NCBI RefSeq assembly: GCF_025567195.1
Contig: NZ_JAOQJF010000007.1
Span: forward strand, 72,494-136,493
Source: Alitiscatomonas aceti
Lineage (GTDB): Bacteria > Bacillota > Clostridia > Lachnospirales > Lachnospiraceae
Direction of reading: 5' to 3'
DNA length: 64,000 bases
Shown here: piece by piece, positions 39,441 through 48,210 of the stretch
How the letters are laid out: every line of letters begins with the position of its first letter
Position numbering within the stretch: the stretch's first letter is position 1
Notes under the pieces: generated by a model
What the model was told of the DNA's origin: nothing
What the model saw: the letters and a program-made list of their open reading frames with translations, nothing else
Database searches by the model: none
Position numbers and translations under genes: made by a program

Positions 39441-40844
39441 TCAGCCTGCCGGAACCACATCCTCTAAGATCCCCGGCCCTACGGTATGGGGCTCCGTGGC
39501 TGGAGGCGTTTCCGGCGGCCTGGACGGCTCTGTTTCCGGAGCCGGAGTCTCCTCCGGCGTCGGGCTCACCGGAGTAAGAGTGCCCGGTGCGGCTGTGGAC
39601 GGCTCCGGTGCAGCCATTTCTGCAGCCGGCGCTGAGGTCTCTGGTGCGGCAGTCGTCTCCGGCTCTGCGGTGGTCTCTGGTGCCGCAGGAGATGTCTCAG
39701 GCGGCGCTGTGGTTTCCGGCTCCGTCGGTCCTGTGACAGGCTCAGACGGTTCCCGGTTTTCTGACTCTGCTTCCGCCTCAGATGCCTCACCGTTTTCCGG
39801 CTCTGCCGAAGATGCCTCTTCTCCCTGGGACGCTCCGCCGCCTTCTTCTGGGCGGAGTTCTTCTCCCTGCGGCTCCTTTACCGTCTCCTCCGAATGATCT
39901 CCCCCTTCAGAATTCCCGGAACCGCGGTTTCCCGGCACTCTGCCAGTCCCATCCTTCCCAGGATCCGTTCCGTTCTCCTCTTCTCCGGAGCCTCCGTCCG
40001 TCTCTGTCCCGGACTCACCGTCCGCCGGTTCCCCGGATTCCATCCCGGCGGGCCTGTCCTCCTTTACCTGATAAAGCTTTCCCGCCGTGGCCACCAGAAA
40101 CGAGGTCTGATAATTTTTCTTCTCCATTTCCCGGGACAGGGCCCCCATGTCCATCTGGCACAGCCGGCCGCAGTCCGACTCCCGGACCCGAACGTTCCGC
40201 TCCAGAAGATCCTGGACCATGGCTGCCTTACCCACAGAGCAGCCGTTTTCCCTGACCAGCTCCAGGACCTCCGGCTCCTCTGAAATACTTCCAACATATA
40301 CGGTCCCCTTGGCCTGGCGGGTCGTCAGAAATAATTCTGCGGCAACGGCGATCTCCTCCGCCATCCGTTCTGTATCCACCCGCACTGCCCCCTCTATGGG
40401 GCGCACCGTAAACAAGGCCGCTTCCTGGTCCCCCAGCATCTGTGCCCCATGAAGCTCCTCCAGAAGACGTTCACAGCACTCCCGCAGGGAAAGGCCCGCC
40501 ATGGAGTCCGGATTCCCGTTTTTCCGGATCACTCCTCCCTTCCGGTTCAGGACCAGCTCCCTGCTGTCCTTCCCGTCCACGGTCAAAAGCATTGCCGGCT
40601 TCCGGTTCTGCATAAGAAACACAGTCCCCAGGATACAGGATGCTGCCAGGCAGATCCCCAGGGCCAGACCGGCCCATAAAAGCCACCGCCTCACGGCCTC
40701 CACCGACAGCTCGCCGTCCATATTGAGGCCGGCTTCTCTCCGGTCCTTCCTTCCGCTTCCCGCCTCTATGGTCTCCGTTTTCTCTCCCCGGTCCGCCAAA
40801 GCCTCTGCAGGCTCCAGCTTTTCCAGCCGCTCTTTCTCTTCCAT
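39441..40844 (-). CDS. Single-pass membrane protein resembling the RsgI middle domain, with a Pro/Thr/Glu-rich tail
   Basis: A 467-residue protein. A charged cytoplasmic segment (1-50) is followed by one membrane helix (about 54-78). Next comes an extracellular domain (about 82-230) with the pattern of the RsgI anti-sigma-I middle domain: a LTVDGKDSRELVLNRKGGVI strand, LSLRECCERLLEEL, then GCSVGKAAMVQDLLERN. A low-complexity Gly/Glu then Pro/Glu/Thr/Ala tail (about 245-467) follows. The usual cytoplasmic RsgI anti-sigma domain and a sigma-I gene are not seen. I start at the ATG two bases after the truA stop with GGGGAGG upstream; the frame extends 30 codons into truA. Function is inferred from this partial resemblance only. 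Confidence 0.75.
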   Translation of the reverse strand: MEEKERLEKLEPAEALADRGEKTETIEAGSGRKDRREAGLNMDGELSVEAVRRWLLWAGLALGICLAASCILGTVFLMQNRKPAMLLTVDGKDSRELVLNRKGGVIRKNGNPDSMAGLSLRECCERLLEELHGAQMLGDQEAALFTVRPIEGAVRVDTERMAEEIAVAAELFLTTRQAKGTVYVGSISEEPEVLELVRENGCSVGKAAMVQDLLERNVRVRESDCGRLCQMDMGALSREMEKKNYQTSFLVATAGKLYQVKEDRPAGMESGEPADGESGTETDGGSGEEENGTDPGKDGTGRVPGNRGSGNSEGGDHSEETVKEPQGEELRPEEGGGASQGEEASSAEPENGEASEAEAESENREPSEPVTGPTEPETTAPPETSPAAPETTAEPETTAAPETSAPAAEMAAPEPSTAAPGTLTPVSPTPEETPAPETEPSRPPETPPATEPHTVGPGILEDVVPAG

Positions 40845-40845
40845 C

Positions 40846-41604
40846 CTATGCCTCCCCGTCATATTCCACCTGCATGAGGAACAGGCCCTCCGGCGGAGCC
40901 GTCGCTCCGGCCGCCTCCCGGTTCCTGGCCTCAAGGACAGCCTTCATCTCCTCCGGCCTTCGTTTTCCCAGGCCCACCTCCAGGAGCGTTCCAGTAAGGA
41001 TCCGCACCATATTATACAAAAAACCATTTCCTGTATAGGTAAACACCACTTTCGTTCCGTCTGTATGGATCCCGATCTGGTCCATCCGGCGGACCGTGCT
41101 CTTTTTCATTCTCTTATTGGAACAGAAGCTTTTAAAATCATGCTCTCCCAGAAGATATCCCGCCGCCTTTTCCATGGCCGGGATATCCAGTTCACGCCCC
41201 AGTCCGTATACGTATTTTCTCTCAAATACACACTTCCTATCCGCTGTTTCCACGTAATACGCATACGTTTTCCTTACAGCGGAAAGACGGCTGTGGAACC
41301 GCTCCGGTGCCTCCTTCGCATCTATGACCCGTATATCCTCCGGCAGATACCGGTTCATATACTCCATGGCCGCTGCTGCCGACGGACAGAACTTCTCCTC
41401 AATATGGAAATTGGCCGTCTGCCCCCTGGCATGGACCCCTGCATCGGTCCGTCCGGAGCCATGGACCTCCACTTCCTGTCCGGTCCATTTAAAAAGCACT
41501 GCCTCCAGCTTTCCCTGGATCGCATTGTCTGTATTCCCCTGTTTCTGCCAGCCGTCGTATCTGGAGCCGTCGTATTCCAGCATCAGCCTGATGTTCTTTT
41601 TCAT
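40846..41604 (-). CDS. tRNA pseudouridine synthase A, second paralogue
   Basis: A 252-residue, ordinary-length TruA with the catalytic GRTDAGVHARGQTANFHI (D54), KTYAYYVET and EHDFKSFCSN motifs. I start at the ATG after an AGAAGGGA site, giving the family N-terminus MKKNIRLMLEYDGSRYDGW; the frame is open 11 codons upstream. The paralogue at 4464-5495 sits in the canonical ecfT-truA context and has an extra domain. Whether both modify positions 38-40 or have split targets is unknown. It is co-transcribed with the RsgI-like gene. Confidence 0.93.
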   Translation of the reverse strand: MKKNIRLMLEYDGSRYDGWQKQGNTDNAIQGKLEAVLFKWTGQEVEVHGSGRTDAGVHARGQTANFHIEEKFCPSAAAAMEYMNRYLPEDIRVIDAKEAPERFHSRLSAVRKTYAYYVETADRKCVFERKYVYGLGRELDIPAMEKAAGYLLGEHDFKSFCSNKRMKKSTVRRMDQIGIHTDGTKVVFTYTGNGFLYNMVRILTGTLLEVGLGKRRPEEMKAVLEARNREAAGATAPPEGLFLMQVEYDGEA

Positions 41605-41664
41605 GATCGTTTCCCTTCTGGTCCTGCCAGGTATCATCTTATTGTATCAATTTTCCATTCAAAT

Positions 41665-41710
41665 TGGAATACCTGGAACCAAATATTCCGCCTGCCAATA
41701 TGATATCATA
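41665..41710. promoter_or_regulatory. Divergent control region with two inverted repeats
   Basis: Between truA (minus) and the MntP-like gene (plus). GGAATA and TATTCC (about 41666-41690) form an interrupted inverted repeat, and TATGATATCATA (41699-41710) is a perfect 12-bp palindrome just upstream of the plus-strand gene. These could be an operator; no promoter boxes are clear enough to place. Confidence 0.4.
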
Positions 41711-41738
41711 AGTGATCTTCTGTAAATATGGTATAAAA

Positions 41739-42317
41739 ATGGGCGATCTTTCTTCACTTTTTCTTTTTACGGCCGCTCTCTGCGCCGATTCCTTTGCCGT
41801 CAGCTTTGTCTGCGGAACGGGAAAAATAAAGATCCCCAGGAGCTCTGCATGGATCCTGGCCTTCTGTCCGGCAGCGGTGCTGGCCGCGGCCTCTGCCCTG
41901 GGAACCGTCCTCCGGCCTCTGCTCCCGGAAGAGCTTCCCGTTTTTTTAAGCGCCAGCCTCCTTATGCTCCTGGGATTTTCCCGTTTTACAGCCAGCCCGG
42001 ACTCTGCCTCCGTACCTGGAAAAGGCAGTACAAAACAGCTCTCTGCCTCCGGCTCCTTTTTTCTGGCCATGGGGCTTTCCTCTGACAACGGAGCAGCAGG
42101 CCTGGGAGCCGGACTGGCCGGGGCCTCTCTGGCTGTCCTTTTCTTCCTTTCCCTGATTCTCAGCTTCACCTCCGTCCGCCTGGGAGCCGGACTGGGCAGG
42201 AAAAGCGCACTGGCCCTGGAAAACAGCCGCCAGCTCCCGGGATCCCGGCGTTCTCTGGATCTGTCCAGGACCGGAGGGCTGATCCTGATCCTTCTGGGGA
42301 TCCTGAAGCTCTTATGA
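41739..42317 (+). CDS. MntP/YtaF-like membrane protein
   Basis: A 192-residue integral membrane protein with about six segments. LSSLFLFTAALCADSFAVSFVCG at the N-terminus carries the acidic residue in the first helix, and MGLSSDNGAAGLGAGLAG repeats the pattern in the second half, as in the MntP/DUF204 manganese-efflux family and the sporulation protein YtaF. The GLSSDN in place of the more usual aspartate-rich motif favours YtaF. I use the ATG at 41739; a GTG at 41712 is in frame and neither has a strong ribosome site. It is the only plus-strand gene here, and its stop overlaps the end of the opposing ATPase gene by 6 bases. Confidence 0.8.
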   Translation: MGDLSSLFLFTAALCADSFAVSFVCGTGKIKIPRSSAWILAFCPAAVLAAASALGTVLRPLLPEELPVFLSASLLMLLGFSRFTASPDSASVPGKGSTKQLSASGSFFLAMGLSSDNGAAGLGAGLAGASLAVLFFLSLILSFTSVRLGAGLGRKSALALENSRQLPGSRRSLDLSRTGGLILILLGILKLL

Positions 42318-45044
42318 TCCGGACCGTCCTTTCTCTGCCGTCCCCCGCGCTCCAGAGATCCGGCTGAGCCCCGCCAGAAGCTCATGGGCCGCCAGGGGGG
42401 CAGCTGCCAGAAACAGCAGCTCCCTCCATTCCGTTCCGGACAGGGCTGCCGTCTGGAACAAGGCCACCAGACGGCTGTTTTCCGTCACCAGCACCTGGAG
42501 GAGCACTCCCAGGGCCGCTGCTGCCAGCATCAGCCGGTTTTCCAGATGATTCATCCGGAACACCGACCGCCCCACGTCCCGCATCCCCACAGCATGAAAA
42601 AGCTGGGAAAGGCCCAGGACCGTAAAGGCATACGTCTGGCTCCGGGCCAGCACCGCCGGATCTCCAAGGACCAGGGACAGGCTTTCTGCCGTGATCCTTT
42701 TTCCCTCCGCCGCCAGGATCCCCACCGGCAGCCGCAGAAAGGCCGTAAGGCTGATCACTGCTATAAGGAATCCATAAAACAGCGTGCACGCCATCCCTCC
42801 CCTGGAAAACAGGCTCTCATCCTTTCCCCTGGGAGGCTCCTCCATCAGGGCGGGTCCGTCGTTTTTATCCGTTCCAAGGGCCAGGGCCGGCAGGGAATCG
42901 GTGATCAGGTTGATCCACAGGATATGACTGGCCTTTAGCGGCGACGGCAGGGAAAGGGCAATGGCCGTGAACATGGTCATGATCTCGCCGAAATTGGAGG
43001 ACAGGAGAAAGATCACTGCCTTCTTTATATTCTCATAGACGCCTCTTCCCTCCTCAATGGCCTTCTCGATGGTAGCAAAATTGTCGTCTGTGAGCACCAT
43101 ATCCGCCGCCTGCTTTGCCACATCTGTTCCGGTCTGCCCCATGGCGATCCCCACATCGGCTGCCTTTAAGGAGGGCGCGTCATTGACTCCGTCGCCGGTC
43201 ATGGCCACGATGCTTCCATTCTCCTTCAGCGCCCGGACGATCCGCACCTTATGGTCCGGGGAGACCCGGGAAAAGACCGCCGCCGTTTCTGCCCGTTCCT
43301 TAAGGGCCGCGTCGTCCATCCGGTCCAGCTCCGCCCCGCTGATGCACTGGGTCCCATCCTCTGCGATCCCCAGCCGCCTGGCAATGGCCAGGGCTGTGTC
43401 CCTGTGGTCCCCTGTGATCATCACCGTCCGCACATGGGCTCTCTTAAACATGGCCACCGCATGGGCGGCCTCCGGACGCGGAGGATCTGCCATGGCTGCC
43501 AGGCCCAGAAAGACCATGTCCTCCTCCTTCCTTCCGTCCCCATCACTCCTGGCCGCTCCCAGCACCCGGAGCCCCTGGCTGGAAAGCCATGAGATCCGGT
43601 CCTGGAGCCTTCTTCTGCTGCTGCCGGTCAGAGGCCGTTCACCGCCTCCAGACAGATACCGGCTGCACCGTTCCAGGATCACGTCCGGGGCTCCCTTCGT
43701 ATAGGAAACAGTTCCTGTCTCTGTCCGGTGTACGGTGGTCATCCGCTTCCGCTCCGGATCAAAGGCCCGCTCTGCCGTCCTGGGGAGCTGCCGCTCCAGC
43801 TCTCCCTTTGTCCATGGTCCCTCCTTCTCTGCATATTCCAGAAAGGCCAGCTCCCCGGGATCACCGATCCTTCCCTTTTTATTAAGCTCTGCGTCATTGC
43901 ACAGGACAAAGGCCCTGAGAAGCTCCGCCTGGCACGGAGCCATGGCCCCCTTCCCGCGGCCCGGCCGTCTCCTCCTGCCGCTTCCGCCTTCATCCAGGAG
44001 CTCTCCCGCGTCCAGGACCTCTTCCACAGTCATCCGGTTCATGGTCAGCGTCCCTGTCTTATCGGAGCAGACCACGCTCACCGCCCCCAGAGTCTCCACC
44101 GACGGCAGCCGCCGCACGATGGTATGGACCCGGGCCATCCGTGACACGGACAGGGCCAGCACGATGGTCACCACCGCCGGAAGCCCCTCGGGCACCGCCG
44201 CCACTGCCAGGGAAATGGCCGTAATGAGCATCTCTCCCACATCCCGCTTCTGCCAGACGGCAAGACCGAAAAGGGCCGCACAGAGGGCCACTGCCAGAAT
44301 GCTCAGAGCGCCTCCCAGATCCCCCAGCCGTTTCTGTAAGGGTGTGGCCTCCATGGGGGCCTCCCGGATCAGACGGGCGATCCTGCCGATCTCCGTGTCC
44401 ATGCCGGTGGCCGTCACCATGCCCAGCCCCCTTCCAGCCGTCACATTGGAGGACATATAGGCCATGTTTTTCCTGTCTCCCACCGGAAGGCCGGCGGCCG
44501 CAGAAAAACCGGCGTCCTTGTGGACCGGCGCCGCCTCTCCCGTCAAGGCCGATTCCTCTGCCCGCAGACTTTCCGTCCATAAAAGCCTAAGATCCGCCGG
44601 CACCTGCCTCCCGGCGTCCAGCACCACTAGATCCCCAGGCACCAGCTCTGCCGCGTCGATCTCCTGGTCTGTCTGATCCCGGCGCACCACTGCTTTCAGA
44701 CGGGTCATTTTTTTCAAGGCATCCAGGGCCCTTTTGGCCTTCCCCTCCTGGATCATCCCCACAGCCCCGTTTAAGGCCGCCACCGCCGCAATGATACAGG
44801 CGTCCCCGATCTCTCCCAGGAACACGGAAATGACTCCGGCCGCCGCCAGCACATAGATCAGAGGATCCATGAACTGGGACAGGAGACAGGAAAAAAAGCC
44901 GGGCTGCTCCGGTTCCTGCAGCCGGTTGGGTCCATACTGCTCCAGCCGTTTTCTGGCTTCCTCCGCCGAAAGACCTCCCGGATCCGTGGAATGAAGGAGC
45001 CGCCCGGTCTCCTCTGTGGTCTTTGTTTCAAAGGCCTCTGCCAT
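42312..45044 (-). CDS. P-type cation-transporting ATPase (SERCA/PMR1-like, probable Ca2+)
   Basis: A 910-residue P2-type ATPase. The phosphorylation site is DKTGTLT with D328. The actuator loop reads TGEA (168-171) rather than the usual TGES. MITGDHRDTA and MTGDGVNDAPSLKAADVGIAMG form the P-domain hinge. VPEGLPAVVT in the fourth membrane helix is the calcium-type motif. Ten membrane segments, normal length. The ATG abuts the T-run of a terminator-like hairpin whose right arm contains the ribosome-binding GGGAGGGG, an unusual leader. Calcium is the best guess, since manganese pumps of the same type share these motifs. Confidence 0.93.
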   Translation of the reverse strand: MAEAFETKTTEETGRLLHSTDPGGLSAEEARKRLEQYGPNRLQEPEQPGFFSCLLSQFMDPLIYVLAAAGVISVFLGEIGDACIIAAVAALNGAVGMIQEGKAKRALDALKKMTRLKAVVRRDQTDQEIDAAELVPGDLVVLDAGRQVPADLRLLWTESLRAEESALTGEAAPVHKDAGFSAAAGLPVGDRKNMAYMSSNVTAGRGLGMVTATGMDTEIGRIARLIREAPMEATPLQKRLGDLGGALSILAVALCAALFGLAVWQKRDVGEMLITAISLAVAAVPEGLPAVVTIVLALSVSRMARVHTIVRRLPSVETLGAVSVVCSDKTGTLTMNRMTVEEVLDAGELLDEGGSGRRRRPGRGKGAMAPCQAELLRAFVLCNDAELNKKGRIGDPGELAFLEYAEKEGPWTKGELERQLPRTAERAFDPERKRMTTVHRTETGTVSYTKGAPDVILERCSRYLSGGGERPLTGSSRRRLQDRISWLSSQGLRVLGAARSDGDGRKEEDMVFLGLAAMADPPRPEAAHAVAMFKRAHVRTVMITGDHRDTALAIARRLGIAEDGTQCISGAELDRMDDAALKERAETAAVFSRVSPDHKVRIVRALKENGSIVAMTGDGVNDAPSLKAADVGIAMGQTGTDVAKQAADMVLTDDNFATIEKAIEEGRGVYENIKKAVIFLLSSNFGEIMTMFTAIALSLPSPLKASHILWINLITDSLPALALGTDKNDGPALMEEPPRGKDESLFSRGGMACTLFYGFLIAVISLTAFLRLPVGILAAEGKRITAESLSLVLGDPAVLARSQTYAFTVLGLSQLFHAVGMRDVGRSVFRMNHLENRLMLAAAALGVLLQVLVTENSRLVALFQTAALSGTEWRELLFLAAAPLAAHELLAGLSRISGARGTAEKGRSGS

Positions 45045-45101
45045 AAAAAATCCCCTCCCGTCCTCATCTCTGCTTTTGCAGTGTATGAAAACGGGAGGGG
45101 A
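45045..45101 (-). terminator. Terminator-like hairpin overlapping the ATPase ribosome site
   Basis: An 11-bp perfect stem (45051-45061 with 45091-45101), with a 29-base loop holding a small CTGC-TTTT-GCAG hairpin, then T6 on the minus strand running into the ATPase ATG. The right arm on the minus strand, ACGGGAGGGGA, is also the only Shine-Dalgarno sequence of the ATPase gene, so folding would both terminate glyA transcripts and hide the ribosome site. Confidence 0.82.
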
Positions 45102-45111
45102 AATATGTGTC

Positions 45112-46359
45112 TTACTGGTAGATGGGGTATCTGCCGCAGATCTCTGTCACAGACGCCCGGATCTCATCCGCCTTATTCTCGAAATCCGTGGCTGCCAGCC
45201 AGACGCAGCGGGCGATCTCATCCATGTCGCTCTCCACCAGGCCTCTGGAGGTGATGGCCGGGGTGCCGATGCGGACGCCGGAGGTAACGAACGGACTTCT
45301 GGGATCGTTGGGGACTGTGTTCTTATTGAGGGTGATATAAACCTCGTCGCAGCGGTTCTGAAGCTCCTTGCCGGAAACATCCATGCCGCGCAGGTCCACC
45401 AGCATCAGATGGTTGTCTGTACCGCCGGTCAGGATCTTAAAGCCCTGCTTCTTAAGGGCCTCTGCCAGGGCCTTGGCATTCTTTAATACCTGCTCCTGGT
45501 AGGTCTTAAACTCCGGCTTTAAAGCCTCGCCGAAGCAGATGGCCTTGGCCGCGATCACATGCTCTAAGGGGCCGCCCTGGCTTCCCGGGAAGATGGCCTT
45601 ATTGAAATTGAACTTCTTATTGGCCTCTTCGTTGGCTAAGATCATACCGCCTCTGGGCCCGCGCAGGGTCTTATGGGTGGTGGTGGTCACCACGTCTGCA
45701 TAGGGAATGGGGCTGGGATGGAGACCGGCTGCCACCAGACCGGCGATGTGTGCCATATCCACCATCAGATATGCGCCGCACCGGTCAGCGATCTCACGGA
45801 ACCGCTTAAAGTCGATGGTCCGGCAGTAGGCGCTGGCTCCAGCAACGATCAGCTTCGGCTTTGCCTCCATGGCCTTCTTTTCCAGCTCGTCATAGTCGAT
45901 ATATCCCTCGTCGTTGACGCCGTAGGGAACGATATTAAAGTACATACCGGAGAAGTTCACCGGGCTTCCGTGGGTCAGATGGCCGCCGTGGTCTAAGTTC
46001 ATGCCCATTACGGTATCGCCGGGCTTTAACATGGCGATGAACACAGCCATATTTGCCTGCGCGCCGGAATGAGGCTGTACGTTGGCATAATCACAGCCAA
46101 ACAGCTTCTTTGCCCGCTCGATGGCCAGGTTTTCCACCACGTCCACGCACTCGCAGCCACCGTAATACCGTTTTCCCGGATAGCCCTCTGCATACTTGTT
46201 GGTAAGGACCGTTCCCATGGCCGCCATCACGGCCTCAGAAACGATATTCTCTGACGCGATCAGTTCCAGATTCCGTCTCTGTCTCGCAAATTCGGCGTTG
46301 ACTGCCGCACCCACTTCGCTGTCATGCTCCGCAATGAGTCTCATCAGTTCATTTACCAT
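45112..46359 (-). CDS. glyA: Serine hydroxymethyltransferase
   Basis: Interconverts serine plus tetrahydrofolate and glycine plus methylene-tetrahydrofolate, using PLP. The 415 residues show RNLELIASENIVSEAVMAAMG, the GYPGKRYYGGCECVDVVE segment, VDMAHIAGLVAAG, and the PLP-lysine motif VVTTTTHKTLRGPRGGMI. An AAGGAGGA site precedes the ATG. No promoter is clear; it may be read through from recJ, 95 bases upstream. Confidence 0.98.
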   Translation of the reverse strand: MVNELMRLIAEHDSEVGAAVNAEFARQRRNLELIASENIVSEAVMAAMGTVLTNKYAEGYPGKRYYGGCECVDVVENLAIERAKKLFGCDYANVQPHSGAQANMAVFIAMLKPGDTVMGMNLDHGGHLTHGSPVNFSGMYFNIVPYGVNDEGYIDYDELEKKAMEAKPKLIVAGASAYCRTIDFKRFREIADRCGAYLMVDMAHIAGLVAAGLHPSPIPYADVVTTTTHKTLRGPRGGMILANEEANKKFNFNKAIFPGSQGGPLEHVIAAKAICFGEALKPEFKTYQEQVLKNAKALAEALKKQGFKILTGGTDNHLMLVDLRGMDVSGKELQNRCDEVYITLNKNTVPNDPRSPFVTSGVRIGTPAITSRGLVESDMDEIARCVWLAATDFENKADEIRASVTEICGRYPIYQ

Positions 46360-46454
46360 CCTGAATCCTCCTTATACATTATAAATCTGCCAGGCAGGAA
46401 CCTCCTTTTCCATTTTCCGGCCCGCCTGTTCCCTATTATAAATGCGTCCGGCCC

Positions 46455-48185
46455 TTAACCGGCCGCCTTATAATTCCTGATCACCGCCTGGAGCGTCCGG
46501 TTTCCATTGTATTCGTTTATATCTGGATAATATACAATGTCGATCCGGTCCTTTCCGGCCAGTTCCTTCTGGAACGCGTCTCCGTCCCCGAATAAGAGGC
46601 CATCCATGGAAAGCCCCGTATCTGTCACCAGCCCCAGCTTCACCACGTTCCGGTTTTTCCCCAGGACCCGGAGGCTGCGGATCATCAGTCCCTTCTGGGC
46701 AAACAGGGGCTTTTCATTCCCCTGGCCAAAGGGCTCCAGCCGCTTAAGCTCCTCCACCAGTCCCTCGGTCACATATTCCAGAGGCATGGGAACGTCGATC
46801 CATACCCGCGGGATAAAGTCCTCTTCGGTGAGGACCGCATTTTCATTGAGCCGCCTGCGGAATTCCGGAACGTCCTCTTCTTTTATGGAAAGCCCCGCCG
46901 CCATGGGATGGCCGCCGAACTTCGGCAGCAGCTCCCGGACCTTTGTCAGCTCCCGGAACATATGGTACGGCTCAATGGACCTTCCGGAGCCCTTCACCAT
47001 GTCCCCGCTCCTTGTGAGTACAATGGAGGGCTTATGGAAATGCTCACGGACCCGGCCCGCAATGATCCCCGCCAGGGATTCGTGGCAGTCCGGCAGAAAG
47101 ACCACCAGTACCTTGTCTCCCATGTACCGCTCCTCCACCTGGGCGATGGCCTCGTCCTCTCCTTTTTTTGTCATGTCCTTCCGGATATCATTTAATTCCT
47201 TTAATTCCTCTGCCAGACGCTCTGCCTCTGCCTCGTCCTCCGACAGAAAGAGCCTGAGAGCCGCCTTGGCCGTCTGGAGCCGCCCGCCGGCATTTAAGCA
47301 CGGGCCGATGACAAAGCCGATATGGTAGGCGCTTAAGTCTGTAATATCAAGCCCTGTCTTCTCCACCAGCTTTCTGAGTCCCAGGTTCCTGGTGCGGGCC
47401 ATCTGCTTCAGCCCGTATTTTACCAGGATCCTGTTTTCATCCTGTAACCGCATCACGTCTCCCACAGTGGCAATGGCCGCAAATTCCAGGAGCGCCCTCC
47501 ATTCCTCCCGGGGGACCCCAGACGCTTCATAGAGCTTTTCCACCAGCTTGTAAGCCACGACCGCTCCGCAGATCTCACGGAAGGGATACGTTTCTCCCTC
47601 CTGCTTGGGATCCACCACCACATCCGCCGGAGGAAGGACCTGTCTTTCCTCCTCCACCGGGACCTCATGATGATCTGTGACCACCACAGTCATTCCAAGC
47701 TCCTTTGCCAGAGAGATCTCCTTTGCTGCGGCAATGCCGTTGTCGCAGGTCACCAGAGTATCCACCCCGTCGGCAGCCGCCTGGCGGATGATGGCCTCGT
47801 TGATCCCATATCCGTCCCGGACCCGGTCCGGGATCTCATAATCGATACGGTTGCTTCCGGCCGGCCCGGTTCTTTTTCCCAATTCCCTCTCTGCCCGTCT
47901 CAGGCCTGTTAAAAGAAGGTAGGAGGCGCAGACGCCGTCGATATCGTAATCCCCGATGATCCGGATCCGCTTTTCCTCCCGGAGCTTTTTTATGAGAACG
48001 GCCACAGCCTCTCCCATATTTTTCATGCGGCCTCCGTCGTAAAGCCCGTCCAGTGTGCCGTAAAGGTACCGCTCCATAGCTTCCTTCGTCTCCATTCCCC
48101 GGTTTCTCATGATCCGCACGGATACGGGGCTGACGCCCAGCTCCTTTGCCAGTCCGTTAAAATCCGCCCGTTTTGTCTGGACCAT
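46455..48185 (-). CDS. recJ: Single-stranded-DNA-specific exonuclease RecJ
   Basis: A 576-residue 5'-3' exonuclease for recombination and mismatch repair. The DHH domain has GDYDIDGVCASYLL, VTCDNGIA and VVTDHHEVP. The DHHA1 domain has LTRSGDMVKGSGRSIEPYH and FGGHPMAAGLSI, and the OB-fold end reads LEPFGQGNEKPLF. I start at the ATG with AGGAAA 6 bases before it; a GTG 13 codons upstream overlaps the end of the YgjP gene. The two genes are coupled either way. Confidence 0.95.
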   Translation of the reverse strand: MVQTKRADFNGLAKELGVSPVSVRIMRNRGMETKEAMERYLYGTLDGLYDGGRMKNMGEAVAVLIKKLREEKRIRIIGDYDIDGVCASYLLLTGLRRAERELGKRTGPAGSNRIDYEIPDRVRDGYGINEAIIRQAAADGVDTLVTCDNGIAAAKEISLAKELGMTVVVTDHHEVPVEEERQVLPPADVVVDPKQEGETYPFREICGAVVAYKLVEKLYEASGVPREEWRALLEFAAIATVGDVMRLQDENRILVKYGLKQMARTRNLGLRKLVEKTGLDITDLSAYHIGFVIGPCLNAGGRLQTAKAALRLFLSEDEAEAERLAEELKELNDIRKDMTKKGEDEAIAQVEERYMGDKVLVVFLPDCHESLAGIIAGRVREHFHKPSIVLTRSGDMVKGSGRSIEPYHMFRELTKVRELLPKFGGHPMAAGLSIKEEDVPEFRRRLNENAVLTEEDFIPRVWIDVPMPLEYVTEGLVEELKRLEPFGQGNEKPLFAQKGLMIRSLRVLGKNRNVVKLGLVTDTGLSMDGLLFGDGDAFQKELAGKDRIDIVYYPDINEYNGNRTLQAVIRNYKAAG

Positions 48186-48210
48186 CCAGATTTCCTGTTT
48201 TTCTGTCTGT

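Noticed and set aside
39496..39897. Plus-strand frame rich in Gly/Ser/Ala/Val
   Set aside because: Low-complexity shadow of the Pro/Thr/Glu tail of the RsgI-like gene.
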